This document shows positions 44,706 to 53,812 of a stretch of 64,000 bases of DNA, in pieces. Numbering within the stretch: the stretch's first letter is position 1; each line of letters begins with the position of its first letter. Location: positions 1 through 64,000 of the forward strand of contig JANYJE010000009.1 of the NCBI GenBank assembly GCA_025408405.1, written 5' to 3'. The position numbers were made by a program, and so were the translations under genes. Below the pieces are notes generated by a model. The model made no database searches and was not told the origin of the DNA. It worked only from the letters and a program-made list of their open reading frames with translations. This DNA is from Nitrosomonadales bacterium (GTDB lineage Bacteria; Pseudomonadota; Gammaproteobacteria; Burkholderiales; Gallionellaceae).

Positions 44706-45495
44706 GCCAGGGATGCACCGCGTTCTCGCTCCACTTCCACAGTTGCTGCGCCAGACGCTGATCCTGCTTCGAGGTTGCGGGCGCGATGGCGGCGCAACGC
44801 TCGAAATATTTTCCGGAGATGCCTTTAACTTCGGGCGAGGTGGCGAGGAATACCGGAGTGCGCGCGCCTTCCGTGACATCATCGCCGCTCAGGCTGAAGG
44901 CGGCGTGCAGCAGCTTGGTATTTATCACGCCGGGATGCAGGCTGTTGGAGCTGAGCCACGGTTCGCGCCGTGCGAGTTCCTCGGCGAACAGTTTGTTGGC
45001 GAGTTTTGAATCTGCGTAGGCGTGGTAGGCATCAAAATGCAATTCGCCGTTCATGTTGTCGAACTTGATTCTGCCACTGCTGTGCACCGTCGAACTGACC
45101 GTGACCACGCGCGGATCAGGTGATTTTCCCAACAGCGGCAAGAGCCGTGCGGTGAGCAGGAAGTGCGCGAGATGGTTGACCGCCAGCGTCATCTCGAAGC
45201 CGTCTTGGGACAGCCTGCGTTCGTTCATGTAAACGCCGGCATTGTTGATCAGTACATTCAGATGCGGCAGGCGCGCCGCGAGATCTTGTGCCATGCGCGC
45301 CACCGCAGCGAGATCGGCAAGGTCGGCGTGCGCGGTGTGCAGCACGGCAGCGGGTGCGGTGCGCCGAATTTCGTCGCGGGCGTGCCGCGATTTTTCTTCG
45401 CTGCGCCCGTGCAGCACCAGTTCATGCCCGTGCCGGGCAAGCTGCCGCGCGGTTTCCAGGCCGATGCCGTCGGTTGCGCCGGTGACGAGAATCAT
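44695..45495 (-). CDS. Short-chain dehydrogenase/reductase
   Basis: This 266-residue Rossmann-fold oxidoreductase has the cofactor motif TGATDGIG (5-12), NNAG, a catalytic Ser in VVTVSSTVH and the YADSK motif (YxxxK) that completes the triad. It resembles retinol dehydrogenase/WW-domain-type SDRs acting on NADP(H). Its start overlaps the end of the upstream SulP gene by 4 bases, so the two are co-transcribed. The substrate is unknown. Confidence 0.85.
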   Translation of the reverse strand: MILVTGATDGIGLETARQLARHGHELVLHGRSEEKSRHARDEIRRTAPAAVLHTAHADLADLAAVARMAQDLAARLPHLNVLINNAGVYMNERRLSQDGFEMTLAVNHLAHFLLTARLLPLLGKSPDPRVVTVSSTVHSSGRIKFDNMNGELHFDAYHAYADSKLANKLFAEELARREPWLSSNSLHPGVINTKLLHAAFSLSGDDVTEGARTPVFLATSPEVKGISGKYFERCAAIAPATSKQDQRLAQQLWKWSENAVHPWLTP

Positions 45496-47177
45496 GGTTT
45501 TTCCTGCAATAGCTGCCTTGCGCGATCGAGAGCGTCGCCGAGATTCGCCTTCACATTCTTCTGCCCCAGCTCGTCGAAGAAGCCGCCCTGATGCATCAGG
45601 ATGAAAGGCTGGGTATGCGGCCCGCTCAACACCAGATGCTTGCCGCGCTTCTTCAATTTGAGATGCAATTTCTGCAGCGCATGCAGCGCGCTGGCATCCA
45701 TGGTGATCACCTCGTCCATTTTAAGGATCAGAATCTCGGGCTCGCTATGTTGCTGGTGCAGAATGGTCTCCAGCTTGTCCGCCGCGCCAAAGAACAGCGC
45801 TCCATAGATGCGGTAAATCATCACGCCCGGCGGCACCGCCTTCTGCAACAGCGTGGCTGCGCTGTCGTCCAGGCGTGGCGATTCTTCAGCAAGGCTGACA
45901 TGGGTCAACTCGGTAATGCGGCGGATGAACAGCAGCACGGCCAGCACCATGCCGGTTTCCACCGCCACGGTGAGGTCGAACACCACGGTGAGTGCGAACG
46001 AGATCAGCAGCACCGCGCTGTCGCTGGCCGGGTATTTGCGCAGGGTCTTGAAGGCTTCCCATTCGCCCATGTTGAAGGCGACCACCATCAGGATGGCAGC
46101 CAGCGTCGCCAGCGGAATGTACTTGGCCAGTGGCGCTGCGATCAGCACGATCAGCAGCAGGGTGAGCGCGTGCACCATGCCGGAGATCGGGCTGGATGCA
46201 CCGGCGCGCACATTGGTGGCGGTGCGCGCAATGGCGCCGGTGGCGGGAATGCCGCCGAAAAAAGGCGTAACCATGTTGGCGATACCCTGCGCGATGAGCT
46301 CCTGATTGGGGTTGTGCTTGTCGTCTATCATGCCGTCCGCCACGGTGGCGGAAAGCAGCGACTCAATTGCGCCGAGCAGGGCAATGGTGAGTGCCGGAGA
46401 AAACAGGTGGCGCAAGGTGGCGAAGGTGAATTCCGGTATTTCGAATGCGGGCAAGGCCTGCGGAATGCCGCCGAATTTTGTGCCTATGGTCTCCACCGGC
46501 AGATTGAAGAAGGCCACGAGCGCAGTGCCCAGAACCAGTGCCACAATGGGAGAGGGCAAGTAATGAGTCCAGCGTGCGGGATAAAACACGATCAGCAGCA
46601 TGGAGGCAATGGCGAGCGCGATGCTGAGCGGGTCGAAGCTGGGCAGTGCGTGGTAAAGGGCTGCCAGCTTGTGGGAAAATTCGGCAGGGACGTGCTCCAT
46701 CTTCAGGCCGAAAAAATCCTTGATCTCGGAGAGCGCGATCAGCATCGCGATGCCATTGGTAAAGCCGATCACCAGCGGGCGCGGGATGAATTTGATCATG
46801 CTGCCCAGCTTGAACAGGCCCATCAGCAGCAGCATGACGCCCGCCATGATGGTGCAGATAAGCAGGTTGGCCAGCCCGTACTGCATCACGATGCCGTACA
46901 CAATGACGATGAATGCCCCGGTGGGGCCACCGATCTGCACGCGCGAGCCACCCAATGCGGAAATGATAAAGCCGGCGATGATGGCGGTGAAGATGCCCGC
47001 TTCCGGTTTTACTCCGGAGGCGATGGCGAAAGCGATGGCTAGCGGTAATGCGACGATGCCGACGGTGATGCCTGCAGTCAGGTCGGAGGTGAAGCCACGG
47101 CGATCATAGCCGCGCAGGGTGTCTAGAAGTTTTGGATGGAAATACGACAAGATTTTCACAGAAATCAGATTGTTCAT
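45492..47177 (-). CDS. SulP family anion transporter with STAS domain
   Basis: This 561-residue protein has about 12-14 membrane helices, opening with DLTAGITVGIVALPLAIAFAIASG and GGSRVQIGGPTGAFIVIVYG (each contiguous; the latter is the SulP signature). GGIPATGAIARTATNVRAGA is the second signature, and a C-terminal STAS domain (about 440-555; LKMDEVITMDASALHAL) follows. Transported ions in this family are sulfate, bicarbonate or other anions. It precedes the SDR gene with a 4-base overlap. The substrate cannot be decided. Confidence 0.9.
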   Translation of the reverse strand: MNNLISVKILSYFHPKLLDTLRGYDRRGFTSDLTAGITVGIVALPLAIAFAIASGVKPEAGIFTAIIAGFIISALGGSRVQIGGPTGAFIVIVYGIVMQYGLANLLICTIMAGVMLLLMGLFKLGSMIKFIPRPLVIGFTNGIAMLIALSEIKDFFGLKMEHVPAEFSHKLAALYHALPSFDPLSIALAIASMLLIVFYPARWTHYLPSPIVALVLGTALVAFFNLPVETIGTKFGGIPQALPAFEIPEFTFATLRHLFSPALTIALLGAIESLLSATVADGMIDDKHNPNQELIAQGIANMVTPFFGGIPATGAIARTATNVRAGASSPISGMVHALTLLLIVLIAAPLAKYIPLATLAAILMVVAFNMGEWEAFKTLRKYPASDSAVLLISFALTVVFDLTVAVETGMVLAVLLFIRRITELTHVSLAEESPRLDDSAATLLQKAVPPGVMIYRIYGALFFGAADKLETILHQQHSEPEILILKMDEVITMDASALHALQKLHLKLKKRGKHLVLSGPHTQPFILMHQGGFFDELGQKNVKANLGDALDRARQLLQEKP

Positions 47178-47260
47178 ACAGGCTGTGTCAGCACCTCCAA
47201 AAAATAGAAATTTTCAATTGGCGTTCAAATTCGAGCGGGAACGCCAGTGTTTAAAACCGG

Positions 47261-49384
47261 CTACTTGATGCGCATTCCCGGCTGCGCACCGTCGTCCGGG
47301 CTGAGGATGAATAACCCGGGTGCCTCGCCGGAAGCCGCCAGCACCATGCCTTCCGACATGCCGAACTTCATCTTGCGCGGTGCGAGGTTGGCGACCATCA
47401 CCGTCATGCGGCCTTTCAGCTTCTCCGGATCATAGGCCGACTTGATGCCCGCGAACACGGTGCGCGGTTGCGCCTCGCCAATGTCCAGCGTGAGCTTGAG
47501 CAGCTTCTCCGCGCCTTCCACGTGCTCGGCGTTGACGATCTTCGCCACGCGCAAATCCACTTTCATGAAATCGTCTATCGAAATGAAAGCGCCTGTATCT
47601 TTTTCTGCTTCTGTCACAACTTTCTTCGCCTCCTGTTGCTGATGTGCTGCATGACGCTGTTCGGAATGCGCCTGCGGCTGGGGTTGCAGCGATTCCTGAT
47701 TGGCGGCGACCATCGCTTCGATGAGTTTGGGGTCGAGGCGGGTCATCAGATGTTTGTAATCGTTAATCTTATGCTCAGATGGCAAAAAGGTCTGTGCGTC
47801 TTCCCAACTTAGATCGCCTGTGTTCAGAAAAACCTCAACATTTCTTGCTAGCTGTGGCAATACGGGTTTGAGGTAAATCGTGAGGATGCGGAAAGCACGC
47901 AATGCTTCACTGCATATGGAGTGAAGAGATTGTGTCTGGCTAGGGTCTTTTGCTAATTCCCACGGTTTGTGTGTATCAATGAAAAAATTCACATGATTAA
48001 GAAGCTCGCCAATGGCGCGCATAGCTCTACTATAGTTGCGCGTCTCATACATTTCGGCAATTTGTGCAGCAGGCTCTTGTAGTATTCCTATCAATTGGGT
48101 TGGGATACCAATTTCTTTATCAAGCTTGCCATCAAAACGTTTGGTAATAAAACCCGCGCAGCGGCTGGCGATGTTGATGTACTTCCCAATCAAATCGCTA
48201 TTCACCTTCGCCACAAAATCGTCGAGGCTGAGGTCGAGGTCTTCCATAGTGCCGTTCAGCTTGGCGGCGTAGTAGTAGCGCAGGTATTCGGTGTTCTTGA
48301 TGTGCTCCACATAGCTGCGCGCCGTGATGAAGGTGCCGCGCGACTTGGACATCTTCTCGCCGTTGACGGTGAGGAAGCCGTGCGCGAACAATTTGGTCGG
48401 CGTGCGGTAACCGGCGTGTTGCAGCATGGCGGGCCAGAACAGCGCGTGGAAGTAGAGGATGTCCTTGCCGATGAAGTGGTAGAGCTCGGCATCCGAGTCC
48501 TGTTTCCAGTAGTCGTCGAAGTTCAGCTTTTCCTGAATCCCGTTTCCTGAATCCTGAGTCCTGTTACACAGTTGCTTGAAGCTGCCCATGTAGCCCACCG
48601 GCGCATCCAGCCACACGTAAAAATATTTGTTCTCTGTGCCGGGAATCTTGAAGCCAAAATACGGCGCGTCGCGCGAGATGTCCCAATCGGATAACTTGTT
48701 CTCGCCTTCCGCGCCCAGCCATTCCTGCATCTTGTTCGATGCTTCGGTTTGCAGGGTGTCGCTCCTGGTCCACTGGCGCAGAAACTGTTGGCAGCGCGGA
48801 TCGGAGAGTTTGAAGAAGTAGTGGTCGGAGTTGCGCAGTTCCGGCTTCGCACCCGATACCGCAGAGAACGGATTGATGAGGTCGGTGGGCGCATAGGCGG
48901 CGCCGCAGGCTTCGCAGTTGTCGCCGTACTGATCCTTGGCGTGGCACTTGGGGCACTCGCCCTTGATGAAGCGATCCGGCAGGAACATGTTTTTCACCGG
49001 GTCGTAGAACTGCTCGATGGAGCGCACTTCGATCAGGTTCTCGGCCTTCAACTTGCGGTAGATGCCTTGCGCGAATTCGCGGGTCTCGCTGGAGTTGGTC
49101 GAGCCGTAGTTGTCGAACTTCACATGGAAGGCCGCGAAGTCGTCGTAGTGCTCCTGCCACACGCGCGCGATCAGCTGCTCCGGGGTGATGCCTTCCTTCT
49201 CCGCGCGCAGCATGATGGGCGTGCCGTGGGTGTCGTCGGCGCAGACGTAGTGGCAGGTGTTGCCCTGCATGTTCTGGAAGCGCACCCAGATGTCGGTCTG
49301 GATGTATTCGACCAGATGGCCCAGATGGATGCTGCCGTTGGCGTAAGGCAGGGCGGAAGTGACGAGGATTTTTCTTTTGGTCAT
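47261..49384 (-). CDS. metG: Methionyl-tRNA synthetase MetG
   Basis: This 707-residue class I synthetase has the HIGH-like motif [10 protein letters not shown], zinc knuckle [23 protein letters not shown] motif [11 protein letters not shown], an anticodon-binding helical domain and a C-terminal OB-fold tRNA-binding domain (about 600-707, [20 protein letters not shown]). Two oddities: residues about 273-284 ([11 protein letters not shown]) are encoded by heptamer repeats, and the anticodon-domain DNA (about 47740-48200) is visibly more AT-rich than the rest. It is divergent from apbC. Confidence 0.95.
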   Translation of the reverse strand: MTKRKILVTSALPYANGSIHLGHLVEYIQTDIWVRFQNMQGNTCHYVCADDTHGTPIMLRAEKEGITPEQLIARVWQEHYDDFAAFHVKFDNYGSTNSSETREFAQGIYRKLKAENLIEVRSIEQFYDPVKNMFLPDRFIKGECPKCHAKDQYGDNCEACGAAYAPTDLINPFSAVSGAKPELRNSDHYFFKLSDPRCQQFLRQWTRSDTLQTEASNKMQEWLGAEGENKLSDWDISRDAPYFGFKIPGTENKYFYVWLDAPVGYMGSFKQLCNRTQDSGNGIQEKLNFDDYWKQDSDAELYHFIGKDILYFHALFWPAMLQHAGYRTPTKLFAHGFLTVNGEKMSKSRGTFITARSYVEHIKNTEYLRYYYAAKLNGTMEDLDLSLDDFVAKVNSDLIGKYINIASRCAGFITKRFDGKLDKEIGIPTQLIGILQEPAAQIAEMYETRNYSRAMRAIGELLNHVNFFIDTHKPWELAKDPSQTQSLHSICSEALRAFRILTIYLKPVLPQLARNVEVFLNTGDLSWEDAQTFLPSEHKINDYKHLMTRLDPKLIEAMVAANQESLQPQPQAHSEQRHAAHQQQEAKKVVTEAEKDTGAFISIDDFMKVDLRVAKIVNAEHVEGAEKLLKLTLDIGEAQPRTVFAGIKSAYDPEKLKGRMTVMVANLAPRKMKFGMSEGMVLAASGEAPGLFILSPDDGAQPGMRIK
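48532..48566 (-). repeat. Five tandem TCCTGAA-type heptamers inside metG
   Basis: Five successive 7-base units (consensus TCCTGAA on the + strand; the units differ at one to three positions) make 35 bases. On the metG strand they are translated as part of the polar segment [11 protein letters not shown], between QLCNR and LNFDDYW. Related arrays are at 54831, 55249 and 59219-59316. Confidence 0.75.
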
Positions 49385-49511
49385 TTATGGAAGCCGTGGA
49401 ACACTGTGTTGGGCGTGGATTGTAGCAAATCGCGCACCGCCTGGCGGAATTGGGTAAAATCACGCTTTCCAAAAGATACATATGCACTCACGCAATACCC
49501 AGGAGAAATAA

Positions 49512-50606
49512 ATGGCTTTTACCGACGCAGACGTGCAAGGCGCAATGAAACTGTTGATTGACCCCAACACCCGGAAAGATTTTGTGGCGGGCAAGGCGAT
49601 CAAGAACATCAAGTTGAGCGGCAACGATGTTTCACTGGATGTCACGCTGGGCTATCCGGCGAAAAGCGTATGGGCAGAAATCAAGGCGATGGTAGAGGCG
49701 CATCTGCGCAAGACCCTCCCCGGTGCGGCTAAGGTGGAAGCCAATGTGAGCAGCAAGGTGGTGCCGCATGCGGTGCAGCGCGGCGTGAAGCTGGTAGAGG
49801 GCGTTAAGAACATCATAGCGGTAGCCAGCGGCAAGGGCGGTGTGGGCAAATCGACCACGGCGGTCAACCTGGCGCTGGGGCTCGCAGCCGAAGGCGCGCG
49901 CGTGGGCATTCTGGACGCGGATATCTACGGCCCGTCGCAGCCCACCATGCTGGGCATCAAGGGGCAGCCCACATCGTCTGACGGCAAGTCGATGAACCCG
50001 ATGGAAGGCCACGGAATTCAGGCCATGTCCATCGGTTTCATGATTTCCGGCGATGACCAGGCCATGGTCTGGCGCGGCCCCATGGTGACCCAGGCGCTGG
50101 AGCAGCTCTTGAACCAGACGCGCTGGGATAATCTCGATTATCTGGTGGTGGATATGCCTCCTGGCACCGGCGACATCCAGTTGACCCTGGCGCAAAAAGT
50201 GCCGGTCACCGGTGCGGTGATCGTCACCACGCCGCAGGACATCGCGCTTCTGGATGCGCGCAAGGGCCTCAAGATGTTCGAGAAGGTGGACATCAAGATT
50301 CTGGGCATCATCGAAAACATGAGCACACATATCTGCTCCCAATGCGGCCACGAAGAGCATATCTTCGGCGCGGGCGGCGGCGAGAAAATGTGCGCGGATT
50401 ACAATGTCGAATTCCTGGGCTCGTTGCCGCTGGATATCCAGATTCGCGAACAGGCTGACTCCGGCAATCCGACCGTCATAGCCGAACCGGATGGCAAGAT
50501 TGCCAGGGAGTACAAGCAAATGGCACGCCGCGTGGCGGTGAAGATCGCCGAGATGGCGCAGGATCATAGCGCGGTGTTTCCAAAAATTGTGGTGAAGAGC
50601 ACTTAA
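49512..50606 (+). CDS. apbC: ApbC/Mrp iron-sulfur cluster carrier P-loop protein
   Basis: This 364-residue protein has an N-terminal MIP18/DUF59 domain (about 5-80) and a deviant Walker A SGKGGVGKST (106-115). LDADIYGPSQP and VVDMPPGTGDIQLTL follow, and a C-terminal CSQCG pair carries the bridging 4Fe-4S cluster. It delivers Fe-S clusters to target enzymes. An AGGAGA ribosome-binding site precedes ATG 49512. It is divergent from metG, an arrangement seen in many Proteobacteria, and is followed 4 bases later by dcd. Confidence 0.93.
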   Translation: MAFTDADVQGAMKLLIDPNTRKDFVAGKAIKNIKLSGNDVSLDVTLGYPAKSVWAEIKAMVEAHLRKTLPGAAKVEANVSSKVVPHAVQRGVKLVEGVKNIIAVASGKGGVGKSTTAVNLALGLAAEGARVGILDADIYGPSQPTMLGIKGQPTSSDGKSMNPMEGHGIQAMSIGFMISGDDQAMVWRGPMVTQALEQLLNQTRWDNLDYLVVDMPPGTGDIQLTLAQKVPVTGAVIVTTPQDIALLDARKGLKMFEKVDIKILGIIENMSTHICSQCGHEEHIFGAGGGEKMCADYNVEFLGSLPLDIQIREQADSGNPTVIAEPDGKIAREYKQMARRVAVKIAEMAQDHSAVFPKIVVKST

Positions 50607-50609
50607 AAC

Positions 50610-51176
50610 ATGACTATCAAATCGGACAAGTGGATACGCCGCATGGCGGAGCAGACAGGCATGATTGACCCGTTTGAACCGGGGCAGGTGAAGGAAGTCA
50701 ACGGCCGGCGCATCGTGTCCTACGGCACGTCGAGCTACGGTTACGATATTCGTTGCTCCACCGAGTTCAAGCTGTTCACCAACATCAACAGCACCATCGT
50801 GGATCCGAAGAATTTCGACCCGAGCTCCTTCGTGGAAGTGAACCACGATTTCTGCATCATCCCGCCCAACTCGTTTGCCCTGGCGCGCACGGTGGAATAT
50901 TTCCGCATTCCGAGGAACGTGCTCACCATCTGCCTGGGAAAAAGCACCTACGCGCGCTGCGGCATCATCGTCAACGTCACGCCCTTCGAGCCCGAGTGGG
51001 AAGGTTATGTGACGCTGGAGTTTTCCAACACCACGCCCTTGCCCGCCAAGATTTACGCCAATGAGGGCGTGGCACAGGTGCTGTTCTTCGAGTCCGACGA
51101 AGTGTGCGCAACCTCGTACAAGGATAGGGGCGGCAAGTATCAGGGGCAGCATGGCGTCACCCTGCCCAAGATGTGA
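50610..51176 (+). CDS. dcd: dCTP deaminase Dcd
   Basis: This 188-residue trimeric enzyme converts dCTP to dUTP for thymidylate synthesis. [37 protein letters not shown] with catalytic Glu in FEPEWEG, and the C-terminal [20 protein letters not shown] are diagnostic. It lies 4 bases after apbC. The pathway links to thyA, found 4 kb away on the opposite strand. The cloverleaf-like palindrome begins 5 bases after its stop. Confidence 0.95.
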   Translation: MTIKSDKWIRRMAEQTGMIDPFEPGQVKEVNGRRIVSYGTSSYGYDIRCSTEFKLFTNINSTIVDPKNFDPSSFVEVNHDFCIIPPNSFALARTVEYFRIPRNVLTICLGKSTYARCGIIVNVTPFEPEWEGYVTLEFSNTTPLPAKIYANEGVAQVLFFESDEVCATSYKDRGGKYQGQHGVTLPKM

Positions 51177-51180
51177 TTTG

Positions 51181-51241
51181 TGTAGGAGCCCGATTCATCG
51201 GGCGATTGCGAGATAATCGCGCAACCAGTTGCGCTCCTACA
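51181..51241 (+). repeat. Cloverleaf-like palindromic element (outer stem plus three hairpins)
   Basis: An outer stem TGTAGGAGC (51181-51189) / GCTCCTACA (51233-51241) is perfect over 9 bases. Inside it three perfect hairpins follow back to back: CCCGAT/ATCGGG (51189-51202), GCGATT/AATCGC (51202-51220) and GCAAC/GTTGC (51221-51232); the first and second share one base with a neighbouring stem. The GTAGGAGC ends resemble REP-type elements of Proteobacteria. It sits between dcd and the decarboxylase leader and could end dcd transcription. Confidence 0.8.
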
Positions 51242-51244
51242 GTT

Positions 51245-51253
51245 TGGTAAAAT
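51245..51253 (+). promoter_or_regulatory. Extended -10 element for the decarboxylase leader
   Basis: TGGTAAAAT (TAAAAT at 51248-51253) lies just after the palindrome. No -35 is evident at 17 bases. Transcription from here would give about 95 bases of leader before the small ORF at 51357. Confidence 0.4.
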
Positions 51254-51356
51254 AAGTTCAGGATGTATCCTGATTTTCGTGCAAATCCTCCCGTAAATCT
51301 GCGACAATCCGCGCCTGTGAGCTGCCAGGCAGCGTTTCTCCATTAGGAGTTTACTT

Positions 51357-51461
51357 ATGAAATTCAATTTTAGTTTCGGCATCACATTGGCCTTGGGCCA
51401 ATATGAGCCTGCACTGAAGTTGAATTTCTACAACGCATTTATTCAGGTGCATCAGGTTTGA
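51357..51461 (+). CDS. 34-residue leader peptide upstream of the amino-acid decarboxylase
   Basis: ATG 51357 has a strong AGGAG (51345-51349) 7 bases upstream. The peptide begins MKFNFSFGITLALGQYEP and ends ALKLNFYNAFIQVHQV; the stop at 51459-51461 is 31 bases before the decarboxylase ATG. Its first five codons match those of the decarboxylase (MKFNF), as if copied from it. The length equals that of E. coli SpeFL, the ornithine-sensing leader of speF, but the SpeFL HIRR motif is missing. Codons 21-24 (AAGTTGAATTTC) form the switch segment described in the next entry. Translation seems likely from the ribosome-binding site; the regulatory role is inferred. Confidence 0.65.
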   Translation: MKFNFSFGITLALGQYEPALKLNFYNAFIQVHQV

Positions 51462-51506
51462 TGTCGTTTTTATTCCCCATTAGAGGGCTACTATGAAATT
51501 CAACTT
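51359..51506 (+). promoter_or_regulatory. Mutually exclusive RNA stems controlling the decarboxylase start
   Basis: Segment AAGTTGAATTTC (51417-51428, codons 21-24 of the leader ORF) is a perfect 12-base complement of GAAATTCAACTT (51495-51506), which overlaps the decarboxylase start codon. The same segment can instead pair with GAAATTCAATTT (51359-51370) at the leader start, with one G-U. A 7-base hairpin ATTGGCC/GGCCAAT (51386-51402) lies within the first structure. Ribosome position on the leader would choose between the two. The complementarity is seen; the switch is inferred. Confidence 0.6.
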
Positions 51507-53745
51507 TCCAATTATCATCATCGACGAAGATTTCCGCTCGGAAAATTCCAGCGGGCTGGGCATACGCTCGCTCGCCGATGCCATCCAGAAAGAAGGCATG
51601 GAGGTGCTGGGGGTGACCGGTTATGGCGACCTGACTTCATTTGCGCAGCAGCAAAGCCGCGCTTCCGCCTTTCTGCTGTCGATCGATGACGAGGAATTCG
51701 GTTCGGGCAGCGAGGAAGATACCGAGCTGGCCTTGAAAAGCCTGCGTGCCTTTGTCGCGGAGATCCGCCACAAGAATGCAGACATCCCGATTTATCTGCA
51801 CGGCGAAACGCGCACCTCGCGCCACATCCCCAACGATATTCTGCGCGAGCTGCACGGCTTTATTCACATGCACGAAGACACGCCGGAATTCGTGGCGCGC
51901 CACATCATCCGCGAGGCCAAGTCCTATCTGGATACGCTGGCGCCGCCGTTCTTCCGTGCGCTGGTGAACTACGCGCAGGACGGTTCCTATTCCTGGCACT
52001 GTCCCGGGCACTCCGGCGGCGTGGCTTTCCTGAAGTCGCCGGTGGGGCGCATGTTCCACCAGTTCTTCGGCGAAAACATGCTGCGCGCCGACGTGTGCAA
52101 TGCCGTGGACGAGCTGGGTCAGCTGCTCGATCACACAGGCCCGGTGGCCGCTTCCGAATTGAATGCGGCGCGCATCTTCAATTCCGACCATCTGTATTTC
52201 GTGACCAACGGCACCTCCACCTCGAACAAGATCGTGTGGCACTCCACCGTGGCGCCTGACGACATCGTGGTGGTGGACCGCAACTGCCACAAATCGATTT
52301 TGCACGCCATTATCATGACCGGTGCGGTGCCCGTATTCATGACGCCGACGCGCAACCACTACGGCATTATCGGCCCGATTGCGCTGAACGAATTCAGCAT
52401 GGAAACGATACAGCGCAAGATCGACGCGAACCCGTTCATCAAGAACAAGAAGCAGAAGCCGCGCATCCTGACCATCACGCAAAGCACCTACGACGGTGTG
52501 CTGTACAACGTGGAAACAATTAAACAAATTCTGGACGGAAAAATCGACACGCTGCATTTCGACGAGGCCTGGCTGCCGCATGCCACCTTCCACGATTTCT
52601 ACCGCGACATGCACGCCATCGGCCGCGACCGCCCGCGCGCGAAAGATTCGATGATTTTTTCCACGCAGTCCACGCACAAGCTGCTCGCCGGTTTGTCGCA
52701 GGCCTCGCAAATCCTGGTGCAGGACAGCGATGCGCACAAGCTGGACCGCGACTGCTTCAATGAAGCCTATCTGATGCATACCTCCACCAGCCCGCAATAC
52801 GCCATCATCGCCTCATGCGACGTGGCTGCCGCGATGATGGAGCCTCCGGGCGGCACCGCGCTGGTGGAAGAATCCATCGCCGAAGCGCTGGATTTCCGCC
52901 GTGCCATGCGCAAGGTGGACGCGGAGTTCGGCGCCGACTGGTGGTTCAAGGTATGGGGCCCGGAATATCTGGTGGAGGAAGGCATGGCCTCGCGCGATGA
53001 CTGGATACTGCACGCCAACGAACGCTGGCACGGCTTCGGCAATCTCGCTCCCGGCTTTAACATGCTCGACCCGATCAAGGCCACCATCATCACCCCGGGG
53101 CTGGAGGTGGAAGGCGATTTCGCCGATTCCGGCATTCCTGCGGCCATCGTCACCAAGTACCTGGCAGAGCACGGCGTGGTGGTGGAAAAGACCGGCCTGT
53201 ATTCCTTTTTTATCATGTTCACCATCGGCATCACCAAGGGGCGCTGGAACACCATGGTGACCGAGCTGCAGCAGTTCAAGGACGATTACGACCAGAACCA
53301 GCCGCTGTGGCGCGTGCTGCCGGAATTCATTGCCAAGAACAAGCGCTATGAAAAAATCGGCCTGCGCGACCTGTGTGAGCAGATACACGGCATCTACAAG
53401 GCCAATGACGTGGCGCGCCTCACTACCGAAATGTATCTGTCTGACATGGTGCCGGCGATGAAGCCGTCCGATGCTTTCGCCAAAATGGCGCACGGCGAAA
53501 TCGACCGCGTGCCGATCGACGACCTCGAAGGCCGCATTACCAGCGTGCTGCTCACCCCCTATCCGCCGGGCATCCCGCTGCTGATCCCGGGCGAGCGTTT
53601 CAACAAGACCATCGTGAATTACCTGAAATTTGCACGCGACTTCAACCTGAAATTCCCCGGCTTCGAGACCGATATTCACGGCCTAGTTGCGGAGAAAATC
53701 AACGGCGAGAAGATCTACTACGTGGATTGTGTGCGCCAGGCCTGA
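51493..53745 (+). CDS. PLP-dependent Orn/Lys/Arg decarboxylase (group III)
   Basis: This 750-residue protein has an N-terminal wing domain (about 1-125, response-regulator-like fold). The PLP core shows SWHCPGHSGGVAF, FVTNGTSTSNKIV, VVDRNCHKS, LHFDEAW and Lys396 in FSTQSTHKLLAGLSQAS, the expected PLP lysine. The C-terminal domain has PYPPGIPLLIPGE and FPGFETDIHG. Such enzymes make agmatine, cadaverine or putrescine, for acid resistance or polyamine supply. The length is closest to inducible arginine decarboxylases, but the substrate is not decidable by eye. The leader ORF precedes it and a strong terminator follows. Confidence 0.92.
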   Translation: MKFNFPIIIIDEDFRSENSSGLGIRSLADAIQKEGMEVLGVTGYGDLTSFAQQQSRASAFLLSIDDEEFGSGSEEDTELALKSLRAFVAEIRHKNADIPIYLHGETRTSRHIPNDILRELHGFIHMHEDTPEFVARHIIREAKSYLDTLAPPFFRALVNYAQDGSYSWHCPGHSGGVAFLKSPVGRMFHQFFGENMLRADVCNAVDELGQLLDHTGPVAASELNAARIFNSDHLYFVTNGTSTSNKIVWHSTVAPDDIVVVDRNCHKSILHAIIMTGAVPVFMTPTRNHYGIIGPIALNEFSMETIQRKIDANPFIKNKKQKPRILTITQSTYDGVLYNVETIKQILDGKIDTLHFDEAWLPHATFHDFYRDMHAIGRDRPRAKDSMIFSTQSTHKLLAGLSQASQILVQDSDAHKLDRDCFNEAYLMHTSTSPQYAIIASCDVAAAMMEPPGGTALVEESIAEALDFRRAMRKVDAEFGADWWFKVWGPEYLVEEGMASRDDWILHANERWHGFGNLAPGFNMLDPIKATIITPGLEVEGDFADSGIPAAIVTKYLAEHGVVVEKTGLYSFFIMFTIGITKGRWNTMVTELQQFKDDYDQNQPLWRVLPEFIAKNKRYEKIGLRDLCEQIHGIYKANDVARLTTEMYLSDMVPAMKPSDAFAKMAHGEIDRVPIDDLEGRITSVLLTPYPPGIPLLIPGERFNKTIVNYLKFARDFNLKFPGFETDIHGLVAEKINGEKIYYVDCVRQA

Positions 53746-53764
53746 GTGCTGTTTGCTGAAATGA

Positions 53765-53797
53765 AAAAGCGGATGCCTGGCATCCGCTTTTCTTTGT
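53765..53797 (+). terminator. Strong intrinsic terminator after the decarboxylase
   Basis: AAAAGCGGATGC and GCATCCGCTTTT pair perfectly over 12 bases with a CTG loop, followed by CTTTGTT. It is well placed 20 bases after the stop codon and reads as bidirectional for the convergent gene at 53813. Confidence 0.88.
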
Positions 53798-53812
53798 TAC
53801 GCCAGCTTATCG

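Noticed and set aside
45591-47042. Long open frame (483 codons) antisense to the SulP transporter
   Set aside because: His/Gln/Gly-rich mirror of a GC-rich coding strand. The SulP frame on the other strand has clear family motifs.
49632-51152. 506-codon frame antisense to apbC and dcd
   Set aside because: It covers two well-identified genes on the opposite strand and is rich in His and Arg, as codon-mirror frames are.
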